Notes under the pieces: model-generated
What the model saw: the letters and a program-made list of their open reading frames with translations, nothing else
Databases searched by the model: none
What the model was told of the DNA's origin: nothing
In this document: one piece after another, positions 45,059 to 57,500 of the stretch
How positions within the stretch are numbered: position 1 is the stretch's first letter
Layout: each line of letters opens with the position of its first letter
DNA from: Galaxea fascicularis
Lineage: Eukaryota > Cnidaria > Anthozoa > Scleractinia > Euphylliidae
NCBI GenBank assembly: GCA_948470475.1
Contig: OX419339.1
Span: forward strand, 8,222,685 to 8,286,684
Direction: 5' to 3'
DNA length: 64,000 nt
Translations under genes and position numbers: made by a program

Positions 45059-48000
45059 CATGACAAGGACATTTCCTTTAGAATGTTAAAGCTGTCAAAA
45101 CTGTTTAGGCTGCATTTGCTAGTTTAATTAGTTCACCCCGACAATTAGTGGATTAGCGCTATATAAATGATTAGTTATTTTAAAATTATAATAAATATCG
45201 TTGTTTTGTTTTGTTGACGCATGTCCTTGACAACTGATCGCGTGGAGGATATTTTGGCAGGCATGAAGTCAAACGCTGAAGGTTTGCCGATTAGTTGTTG
45301 GCGTTAGCATCTAAACTAGAATTTCTGCAAGTCGTAAAAGTTCATTGTGCTTCATGTGACCGTCGTACATGAATATCCCGGTTGCTAGACCTGTATAAAT
45401 TGTGCTCGGCAACGTTTGGAGTTTTGAGCATCTTTAAGTGCTGCAACTTTAGGCAACTTTAAGCATTTGTCACCCGGACAAAGCACCAGATGGAGTCGGA
45501 ACGCGCGTAAAATCCACAAGCCAAACTGAAACTGCTATTAAAAAGGGTCAACCCGCATTTGAGCTCAAACAAGTCGTGGAAAACACCAATGCATTTCGTA
45601 AAAAACAGTATTAAAGAATGGCCAGGATTGCTCGGTAACACGAGCGATCCGGGCACCCACTAAGTAAAACAAGACCCATTACAGCACCACAAAGCCACCA
45701 CTTAAAGGTTTGAGAAGTAATATATCAAACACGAGAGAGTGTTTCATCGGGATATCCAAACACCGAGAAGAGAGTTGAAAATACGACGCGCAGCGGAGTA
45801 TTTTTGACGGAATTCGAGGTGTTTGGATGGCCGATGAATCACTGTCTCGAGTGTTTGATATATCTTCTCAATTGAAACAAAAACTAAGGAATTAACAGGG
45901 AAGTAAAATCGTCAAAATCTATGCTAATTAAGACCGGGTATCCAAACCCCCTTCACGGTTGTGATTTCCTTTGTTTTAACTTGATGAATTAACCAGAGAA
46001 CAGTTTCAAAATTGACAACACCGAGGTCTGTCAAACTACCATATTGGACAGAGTAAAAAGAGAAACGAAACCCCCCTTCTCCAAAATTTGTCATGAATTT
46101 GGGCTCAAACCAAAACAAGCCTTTTCTTCCATCATTGAAATAAAGGGAGGGGTGGTCTAAATTTTTCAGTTTGGTTGTCTAACAATCACTCTTGAATTGA
46201 ATTGTCCAAGGTTGTAGGCCTAATTGAGGTGATACAGCCTTGGATGGTTACCTCAAAGACCAGATAAAAGATACGCAGGTTTCCAAACTTGCGAGCAGTT
46301 TCCTTTTGACTAGGATTAAAAGCTCCGTGTAAAACGACTCACCTAGGCCTGAAAGATGACGCAGTCTTGCAAAATTAACTGATAACATTTTTATTGACTC
46401 TGACCAAATAGGGTAGATTTATTTCAGAGGTATTTTACGTTAATGTTTCAAGTACTAACATACTAGTTACGATCTAGTAATCATACATGACGATTCAAAC
46501 ATATATCACTCGAGATAACTAGCTCTTGATTCAAAAACTGTCGAAATATAACCGAGCGATACTATATCCGTCAGCAAGCCTTTGTTTAGTTCGCCCGAAC
46601 TAGCCTGGCTGGAAACATTTGAAACTTCAGTGCCAAGGCCAGGGTACATAGAACTCGCCGGTAATGCAATGGTTGATTATATCAAATAGTTACAAGTTTA
46701 TGTATAAGAGGTGCCGGAGAAAACAGGGCACTGGTTACGGCGGTGCGTCTCCTCGGTCTAACACACCGCCCTAACTACTTCCCACCCTCAACCTTTGCTC
46801 TCCAACGCCTGTTACACAGCTAGCTAACAAGGAGTGCATTGGGTTTCTGATAGTCATCAGAAAATGCCATCACAGAAATAATTCAAGCGCGAACAGCAGC
46901 AAAAGGCAGGGTCTCCGACTAACACCAAGGAACACCTCATTACAGATGTGTACCACAAATTAATTTCGCGATTGTTGTAGCATCGTGATTTACTGCCCCG
47001 TTGAATGTTTGCGAGTTTAACGATGCTCTTGCATCTATTTTTTTTGCAAATGAAATCATGAGAACGAAGAGACGTCCTGGTAATCGTCTGTAAAAAGGTA
47101 CACTCAAGATTGCCTGTAAAGGCTATCTGGGTAAAACAGGAAAAGGCATTGCGATTAACATCGGGCTATGCTAGTACAGAAACAGGTTTATCTACCAATG
47201 TAGACAAGAGTGCGTCAAGTGATCAAGCCGCAGAGGACCCCGCTAAACAGACATTTGTCATGGCAAAAGGAAATACCTCAGTGTACTTCTCGTGAAAGAA
47301 AGAGCACCTGCCTTTTGCGCTGCATTATACCCCATGTGAGTCCTTTTCACGAGAACGAGAATATCAACATTTACTAACAACTCTTCAGTTTGAGTTGAAC
47401 GTTTAAGCCACCTAAGAGCGCCACATAAACAATGCTCAATCTCTTTGCCTATTTACAACTTACGCGATTACGATTAGTACGCGTTTTGCATGGGATCAAC
47501 ACCAGAAAACAATGAGGGAAAAAATTCTGCAACTGCCAATTGGGCTAAGAATCAAATGTGAAATACTTCCCCGCATGGATCGACAAGGCTTTAAACAATT
47601 ACAAAAAGAACATTAATTATACAAAACGGCATTCCGAGAAAAAGAGAGTGGACGCGAAACACTCGGTTTCGACCGAGAGAGAGCCTGCTCTTTTGCTTAT
47701 GACCACTGACCAGCAGTGGTAACGTCAAACCGAGTACTCGTGTCCAGTCCACTGCGACCGAACTGTCATAATGAGAGCAGCACCGCTGCTATATTATAAC
47801 GTTTTCGTTGGAAGCCTAAATTACATTCCACTAAAAAAGCTAGCATTGAATTATGAAACTGAATGAAAACTCTTAAAGATATCGAAATCACTCGACGTAA
47901 AGACTTAACCAATAGAAAAAGCAGAAAACTGGGGTTAATAAAATTTTAATGCTACGAATACCCCAAACGATTCTTTTAACCTATAACTACAACGCAAAGA

Positions 48001-48567
48001 ATTTTTGGCTTTACCACGAATAAATTTTTAAGTTGTGCTTTGCTGATTTTTCTTGCTGGTTCAATCATTGTCTAAATATGTTATAAATGTAGTTAAAAAA
48101 ATCAACGAGACTTTTTGAAGTACACTGTATCCCATACAAACGCTGTAGTAATTATTTTTGTGAATCTACCAAATTACTTTGCTCGTTAACCTTGCAAAAC
48201 GCGCAACGCGTTTTAAATATTAAAAAACCTTGAACGTTTCGCGTTTGCGATATTAAGTAACTAGCTAATAACCATTAAACCTTTTTTAAAGATAACCTCA
48301 CAAAGTCAATGTCCTAATCTTGAAAGCGCAACAGTCAGCGTTTCACAAGAGTCACACAGCATACACGCTGTTCTCCAGTGATTCTCTGATGCCTTTACTT
48401 TAATCGTTAACTAATGTACCGATACTCCTATTCCACGGTGCACATCTTCTTACATCAGAAGTGGGTACATGGAGTAATTCAGTCGAGGGTCATACTGATT
48501 TAATTCCCAGGCGTAAGAATGTTCAAAGGTGTGGACAAAATTTTCAGCCACGGCAAATGTTGAGCTA
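45059..48567. other. Intergenic stretch, no gene recognised
   Basis: Apart from the foldback element at 45.7 kb, I see no element or gene. The 61-codon frame at 47,110-47,295 is unsupported. The 3' UTR of the minus-strand MTSS1-like gene should lie at the right end. Confidence 0.4.
45711..45870. mobile_element. Palindromic MITE, TGAGAAGTAATATATCAAAC
   Basis: Arms TGAGAAG…ATATATCAAACACGAGAGAG and CTCGAGTGTTTGATATAT…CTTCTCA pair, and an inner pair CATCGGGATATCCAAACACC / GGTGTTTGGATGGCCGATG extends the match. Confidence 0.88.
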
Positions 48568-51500
48568 TCACGACTGCTCCTTTTCTTTCGCCTTGGCTTT
48601 AATCAACTGTCTCTGCTGCTGAATCTGCCTTTGTAGAAAACTTAACGGCTCACCGTCGGTCTGTTCATCGCCATCGTGTTCGTCTGTTCTATTCAACTCT
48701 GGATCAGAGAGCCCCGTCCTTCTTTCCGGACATGGCGGTGGAACAGACGACTTTCTCGCGGGCGGCATCGGCGCGCTTCTACTGCGCGCGGCGTGACTAG
48801 CTAACGCGGCGAGTTGCGCCTGTTGAGCGGCTGTAGGCCGGCCTGATATACTCTGACTTCTGCTATACGCCGCTTTCGGTTTGTTCTGAGGCGCAAATCC
48901 ACCGGAGTTTTCTTGAATGCTCTCGGGATTTGACCGATGGTGGTATCCCCCATAACTAAAATACCCCGAATCGCTGCTATTCAACCCACCAGGGGCGGGG
49001 ACTTCGCCATTGCCCGAGTAGCTGCTCTGGGAAGACGTTTCGCTATCGCTTCTCCTATGCGCCATTCCGTGGAAATAAGGCGACATGGCAGAGGCTGATT
49101 CACTCATGCACCGTGCCCGAGCACTGCTTACGGCATAGGGGGTTGCATAATGAGGATTATACCCGCCTGTGTCGTCTCGAGGGTGGGAGGTAGGGTGCTC
49201 CGCTATTGAAGAGGGATAGACTTGAGCAAGCGATGCTGAAGGGGATCTCTCTCCTGACGACGAAGAATAACAGCCAGAGTCGGTGGACCTTGTCCACGAT
49301 GTTCTGTCGCCTGCATAGAGAGAAACGACACGGCTCAACAATCAGCGAAAAAACAAAACAAAACGAGTTTTAAGACCATAAATTTCATTCCAAAACATGG
49401 ATACTCAACTGCCCGACACGAAAGTGCCATACCCAAGGTTTTAGCCAGAAGGGCGTTCACGCGTCCTGTGGACGGCCACTTTAAGAAAAAATTCAAGGAA
49501 AATTTATTTAATCTCTTATATTTTTATGAGACACATGCCTCCTGCACGGCCAGTTTCCAGTATCTGGCAAAAAGCCTGGCCGTACCTCTCATTAGCACCT
49601 TTTGAAGGGACAAAGCAGAGACGCCAGGGTTTCACTTACAAAGTGAGAACCTCACTGTTTTAAAGGAGGTTTTGTTTCATTGTATCTGCGACGGGTCGAT
49701 TCTTGTATTGGTGTGGTTCCATACTCTTCAGGAACTAACAATTTTGTCTCTAAAATAATGATTATTAGGCTTTCTAATCAACAACAACAAACAAAACACA
49801 AGCATGTAACACGGATCCTCTAGTTACCCGCATGAGGCAGCGCAGAAACAGCCCCAGGAAAGGGAGGAGGGGGTAAAGGCTCACACTGCAAATCGATCGA
49901 ATAACCAGGCGACAATAACGGTGTCGGAGGCCTTGGAAAGCTCTCTGTGGATGGTGACCCTATCGACGACCCCAACGAGGACATGGAAGAATGCGAAGAG
50001 GTTGAGGACACGCTGAAACTGGTGGACCGCGAGCAGACGCGCGGCGGAGCGACCTTTTTGGGGGACGTGGAAGGCGTCACTGATCCAGTGATCTTGTTCC
50101 GCGTTTGATTGTGCTTCACAGAGAAGGAGTAATGTCTGCTGAATGCGTTGTAGTAAGGGTCGGTTTCCGAGGGTGGAGGCGGCGGCGGCGTGGTGGGAGG
50201 GTCGCGACCCACGTGCAGCGGACTTGTGGCCCTGGCGAGGGTAGTGGTTGGGCTCGGTGGTGGGGACTGACCATAACAAAAGAGAAAAGAAGGCAAGATA
50301 AACAGTCAATAACAACAAGAAAACCTGGAATGGAACGAAAAACTGTAAGAAGTGTAAGCGTGGCCGAGCGGTGAGTGCTGGAGTCTCGCTCTGGTCGCTG
50401 AGCTGAAGTTGTTTCCATGTGGTCCGGCCCCCGGTGTCCAAGCGGATTTGAATCTGCTAGGAGTTGTATCGGGGGTTCCAAATCCACTGAGACACTGGGT
50501 TCAACTACTAGGCCACGCTTGCAAAATGGCGAACTGGTTTGCTTCCCGCAAGTTGGGTTTCTTAACCTTGTTATGTTAACCTTTACTTGAATTACTTGTT
50601 TCACGTACTTGTGCGCTACCACTAGCCTTTGCGCTATAAATGGGAGTTTAACACACACAGATAATCAGGGAGAAATGACGAAACAAAGCAAACCATCGTT
50701 TGGGAATCGAACAGTATCCCACAAGGCAGTTTTACTTGTGACTAAAGACATCTCTTACAGTCTAATTATCTTCATTATCATTGCTGAGAGAATGTCATTA
50801 TTTTTTTACCTGGTCATCATGATGATCTGACAACCTGAAGTCTCGCACCAAGTCCTCCCCAGCAAGGGGCAGGGTTGACGGGCTTATTGTCTGTTTTATG
50901 ATGTCTGCCAGAATGGACTGCAAGTGTTCAAGCTCTGATAACATGGAGATCTCGTGCTCCTAAGAGAAGGGGCAAAGGCAGCTACAAATTTTAGATATAT
51001 TTCTTTACAGCTTTCATGTGTAAAGCCCTCAAAAATTATCACAGACTGGTAAACGGTCAAGTTTAATTATGAAAATAAAAAGCAAGCTAACAAGTAGGAA
51101 GTATTGAATGTGCAGGAAATAAATAATCCACAGCTGAAATCACAGCATATAATCTCATCATGATCATCATCCAATTTATTGAAGTGTCGAAGCGTCTAGC
51201 CGGCTAACCCCCACAAAGGGCCTACTAGTTGGTGACACTTAATAATAAAAATCTACATATTAAATAAGTTGAGAGAGGGTGAAGCCTGAGGTAGAAGCAG
51301 ACATTTAGCCATATACAGAGTACACCTTATTCGAAAATGGTGGCCATTATGATATTCTTCAGTTGAAATTTGAATTAGTCCTTGTTGCCTGACGTTTAAG
51401 GCAAAGTATTCTTTTGAATTTTGCTCTTAAGAATTAGGCAACAAGGGCTAATTTGAATAAAAGCAAAGGAATACTAGAATGGAATAAGGTGTACTAACAT

Positions 51501-54500
51501 GTGTGCTTTTTACAAACAAAGGGTCAAGACTCATTCAGCGAGTCACGGAATCAATTTGAAGGACCTCTAATTTAGAGGGCCTTCAAATTTAGTTCCATGG
51601 CTCGTTGAATGAGTCTTGAACCTTTGTTTGCCAAGGCAGGTAGGACATAACAGCCAATCAATTTTGACTTGGACATCAAAGACACTGAGAACTAAGGTGT
51701 ACTTTCAGTGAAAAGGTAAGAACAATGTAAATCAATGTGGAAATAGAAACTAAAAGAGTGATTGATCCTTTTTTACCTGGATGGGCAGTGTGAAACATTA
51801 AGAAATCCTCAGAAAGTGACCGTCATAGGATTTACTCTAACAGGACAAGTGGTTGATCAAACATGAAGACATGAAGACATGAAAAAACACTGACAAAATT
51901 CTAGCAGCCATTACCATTAGAAGTAATTAAATGTAGAGGAGTGCAAACAGTGAAGGAAGAACATACCACAACTGGCTTAAAGCAGGTTGCTAACATGCAG
52001 TATCTTCCTCTTTCCTCCAACAACACCTTTCTGAGATATTTCTTCTCTTGCTCCTCAAAAGCAGCTTGCTGGGCATTTGCTTGCTGTAGGATAGAGTTAC
52101 AATTAACTCCATTATTAATAGTGCTCTTAACTAAGCTTGAAAAAATAGCTGCACATTTTGACAACAGGTACACAAACTCTAACATAACTTTGCATTTGCT
52201 TGCTGTAGGATAGAGTTACAACTAACTCCATTATTAATAGTGCTCTTAACGAAGCTTGAAAAAATAGCTGCACATTTTGACAACAGGTACACAAACTCAA
52301 CATAACTTCAACATCCCACTGGCAATAGCCCACTTTACAGTTGTGTTGAGTGACCTGTCCTTTGGAGGTGACCTTGTTTTGATACAAACGTCTCCGTCTT
52401 TCTCGTGCAAATGTGGACTACAACATGATTTACATGAGAAAAGCAGTGCGGTTTGTATCAAAACAAGGTCACCTACAGCCTCGCTTCTACTCAAAGGCCA
52501 GGTCACTCAACACACAACTGTAAAATGGACTATTCTATTATTTTTTGACTTTGAATTTAGGAATAGGACTGCAGGTGTAAAATAAGAAAGGAACTAGACA
52601 AGAGCACTAAATAATACACAAAATGCATGTATGACAGAAACGCATACCTTCAAAGCTGCATCCAGCTTTTCCTGGTGTTCTGATTTGCCTATCGAAGACA
52701 AGGTAGTGGGAGAAAAAACTCTTCAGTTTTGTAGGCTACGTAGTACATCTACTTGACTAGCCTGCCACAATTTGAAATGTGAAGTACCAACAACAAATTC
52801 AAGCAATACAGTCCTGAAGTTGCGATGGAAACTATGCTCACCTAACTCACCTTTCTTAACCTTCTTCTGCCACTTGTTTGTTTCTGCAGTTGCCTTTTTC
52901 AGCTCCTGTTTTGCTTTTTTGTATTCTGTCATAAATGAAAAATACCGTATTTACTCGTGTATAAGTCGACCTTTTACGACCAAAAAATCAGCTCAAAAAA
53001 TCGCCCTCGACTTATACACGAGTCATACACTAAGACCTGACCAAGCAGTCCGAGAAATTAGCATAACAACTGCCTGAAGTGCATTAGGAAAAGCACTTCT
53101 AATTGTGGTAGATTTTCGTCAGTTTTCGGCGCATTCTTCGCCCACAAAAAAGTGTGAAATAATAAATGTTTAATGGTTTTAACGCAAATCTACTGGAGGT
53201 GATTTCTATTGTGTCTTTTGATCGGTGGAGCAGACATTTCTCCTAGAGCTTCGCTGCTGTTTACGGCACTGAACTTTCATTTTCATCGAACGATTACTGT
53301 AGCTTAGTGACCTGGCAAACTTCAGAAAGCACGTGGAGTTATCTTAGTTTCCAGTACTCATCAAGTTCGTATTTTCCAAGATGGTGGTGTTTTGATCGAG
53401 CGATCTTTCGAAGCTCTTAGGCATTCCTTTGGTCTTCTTACCTAAATCTCCTTTTAAACTCAACATCGAGATCAAGGTTAGCTAAATGCAATGCGATTTA
53501 CTCCCAAATATCGTAAAAGACTTCTCTAGTAAATCGAAGAGCTCGCATGTGCTTAAATCGTGATCTTGATAAACTTCACAACGTATGATTAAACCTTTGC
53601 TTTTCTTAATTCACCGTGTTTTCAATACATTCTTAGGAAGAAAAGATTGACATTTTGGGAAATTTCTATTGGTGTGAATTTCATTTCTTTAACTTGACAT
53701 GATGAGAAATCCGATTTTTGACCTTAAAAATGGGGGGTAGACTTATACATGAGGTCGACTTATACACGAGTAAATACGGTATGCATGTTGAAAACTAGTG
53801 ACAAGGAGCGATTTGCTAAAGAAATAACATGCAAATAGAAAGTAAAAGTCCAAGTTCCAGTGTCTCCATGACGTCATTATCTAGCCTCTGTCCATGCAAA
53901 AGTATTTGTCTATTAAGTATTGTTTGTAAGCTTTGGTTATTATGGTAATTTCGAGACTTGACGCTAAGTCTTCAAAGTGGGTCATGAAGATGCTGACTTT
54001 TCACTTTTCTATTTGAAAACTACACTAGGTTTCAATACAATGGAAGCCAGTTCCTTTACAGATGACACAGTTTGTGATAGTGGCAGAGTTACATGTAACA
54101 GCTTAAAAAACAGTCCATGGGCTTATGAACTGAAAAAGGTTATGAAAATCTTAATTTTGTTTTTGGGGGGGGTGGGGGTGGGGGATGGTGATGAGGGTGG
54201 CCAATATTCTGAATTCTAACCCAAGACACAGGTACATGTACTTAGCTATGGAAAGGAGATGCTCTGAATTACAACCATCATTCTATACATTTTCAAACTT
54301 ACACCTAACCTGCCTCTCTTATTCATAATCAAAATTGTTAAAGTTTCGGATACACCTGTTGCAAACCACTGCCATGAAACTTAATTATTGCAAAATGGCA
54401 ACAGCTATATTCTCATCACCTTACAACAGGAAACACCAACCTTTTGAATGGTCTTTATCCATCTGAACAACAGCCTTTTTCCAATCATCCAATCGTTCTT

Positions 54501-57500
54501 GAAGTGGAAATACAAGAGTCTCACACAATAACCTGTGAAGTACAGTGTATCATAATAATTACATTCACCTTACAATGTTAGCTGAAAAGGTGATTACTGT
54601 ATTAAAGCAGAAAGTATACTAGTCATTGTTAGTATAGGTAATCGCATGGGGCTGAGTAAAATTAAGGATTAATCATCACGTGGATTTTCAGAAGTTGCTG
54701 AAATTGCTGGGGTTGTGCAGTGACGAGGGCAATTCCAGCTACTTCTGAAAACACAAATGATGATTAATCCTTAATTTTATGAGGAAATATATGATTACTT
54801 GTTTATCGCTAAAAGGGCAAAATTAATTAGAGAATTGTGCATGCAGTTTATTCATTTCTCATTGTGAATCCAAATTTCAATCAAATCCAACCAACAAATC
54901 GATTCAATGAGATTTAACCAAAGTCCTGGCCAAAACAAACAAATTTTGTTTCAAATGAATCGTGTTGGCCATTGTAAAGTTTGTTTGAACTGATTGACAA
55001 AAAACGTAGTAATAGGCCCTCTTGATTACTAAAAGTGCCGTTGATTAAGAAAAAAATGCCCTCTGTCTCAGCAAATCAGCATTCTGTAATTTTGTCCTTT
55101 AGTAAATAAGGGCTGAACGGGTTAAAAGGTAAAAGTAAGAAATCTATTACAACACTTATCTAACACAGCACACTGTAGAACTAAGAAAATTACCTATGCT
55201 CTACAGAGTGGCTGGACATCTTTTCCAGTAACTGCCGTCACTTTCTAGGTTCAAATCCCTTTTACATTACTTTAACATGAACTGCTTTGTCTACATTTCA
55301 CTTCCACTCACAAAATGACCTCACTTCAACATTAACAAACGTGATGCTTTTGCAGACTTCAAAAGACTGTGGGGTTGGTAAAAAAGACAATGCTATACAA
55401 TCATACCTCCCTTGGGCACATTAAAACAATGTGATGACATGAATTATGCTCTGCAACTGATCAGAAGTCAATAACTTAGGAAATTACCCTGCAAGTCCTT
55501 TGAGCTTGCTATCAACACTGCGGTGCCTCAACACCATTTTTGTCAGAGATCCACCAATGTCTTTACAACATCCTAAAATGTGAAGAAAAATATTTATATC
55601 AGATTTTGGACCTCTCAAAATTGGAGTTGATGCTCTCTATGAAACTAAATTCTGGCAGTACTATGGTGCCCTTGGATTGTCTAAAATCCATTCAAGGATC
55701 TTACAATGATGGTCAAAGTATAACAGGGTTCTCAGTAGTTTTTTGGTCAGATGGCCCAGAAATACTTATAGGCGGCTAAACTTCAGCCCGGAGGCACACA
55801 AAGGCACACAAAGGCATAGCTAGCAGAGGCGGGTACTTTCGTCTTGACAGGCGGCGGAATTCGCCGGTTGCCGGCTACTACTGAGAACTCTGGTATTAGT
55901 ACAGTTGTATAACCAAAATGAGGCAAAAAGCAGAGGCTAGACTATGTGGATTAAGCAACTTCACCATTAACGACAAAAGCCAGATTGAACCACCTTAATC
56001 CTAAAGAGGACTTCAATCATCATCCCACAGTTTAAGGGCATTACAATAATTAAGCCCCTAAAGTATGGAACAGTTTTGTCTTGCCAGGAATTAAAACTAA
56101 TTGGTAGTATATCCACTGCTTAAAATGTGGTTGATAATAACAAATAAACTGCACAAGGGCAATCAACTGGTGCAAATTCCTAAATGAAGCAGTTTATTTC
56201 ACACATGACCAATCCTTATTGTCTGATTGTTGTATAAGGTTGAACGTCTTAATTTAATTCCACAGCAAGACTGCATTTATGATAAGCTATTGAAGTCATG
56301 ATCATTTAACAAGAATGGAATGCAGGGGGTAAAGTAAAATTGTATAATTCAAAACTCATCCTTGCCTTTAACATTTTACAAAAGAACAATAAATTTATAA
56401 TTCTTCTCTGATGTTTATTGTTCCAGACAAATACTCAGAGTAAACATTTCTTGCAAGACAACTGCAATCCTCTTTTCTCATTTGGTAATGCAATAACCAC
56501 GAAACATTTAAAACCCCTAAACATATGACACAGTAGATTATAAGTTCGTAGGCCATCAAATTCACATCAGTCAACATTTTAAACAGTCCCATATAAATTA
56601 AAATCCCACAAGGGTAATCAACTCATTGAAGTGCAAAATATTTACATGCTTTGTAAAGTGGTGCATTCTTTCATTCCTGAGAGCCTTATACCATTAATAA
56701 TTATCAGAAACCCTTATTAATAGCAAACCTAATGTCTGACAAAATTTCCAACAGCTTATTCATCAGACAAAATATATAACATGTTATCTTTGTATGGGGT
56801 TGCTTTATTGCTAAATTAAATACCTTAACTTCCTTTAGATAAATAAATCTGTGAAGTCATCAATTACTGGGACACCTTTGATCTTATAGTGTTTTCATTC
56901 ATATTATAAATTTGAGACAGTGTGGGAAAAAATCATGGACAAGATTTATTAACAGTAACTAAATATGTATCATTCACACAGTTTGTACCTCAAGGAATTT
57001 TGTATGCAGCTCCAATTAATTAGTAATAGAGGGAAATATGTGAGCAAATTAGAGGACCAGGTTGCCTTAGAGGGTATCTACATGTAAATGAATTGTAGTA
57101 AGGTTCGTCACAAAGGTAATCTGAAGTTTTAGAGCCGCTTAGAATCTTAAATACTGTGCAAGCAGTTAATGTGATTTAAAAAAGATACATCAAAAAGTCA
57201 GTGTTAATATAAACAAAGTCCCACACCAAAGAGTATGTTTTACAATGAACTTCACAAGTTCTTGAAAAAACTACTACTTTTAAAAAGATTGTTAGACTTC
57301 AGCAAATGAATTGTTATGAGAAAAACAATAATGATGCCTGTTGATGATCTGACCAAACATTTTGTTTAAATTTTTGTCAAAGAGTAATTTTGTTGGAAAT
57401 TTGAAAAGTTCAGACACAAGAATAAAAAGAAATGAGGTTGAGTTTTTGGCATAAAAGGATATACATATGTACATGAGCACACAAGTTTGCACCATGTATT

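Noticed and set aside
50356..50440. A true tRNA-Ser gene
   Set aside because: A-box similarity is good but acceptor and T arms do not pair like a tRNA, so a tRNA-derived repeat is more likely.
50105..50658. Long overlapping open frames on both strands around the MTSS1-like exon 10
   Set aside because: They are shadows of the Pro/Ser-rich exon 49,828-50,266 and of the SINE-like repeat; none shows family motifs.
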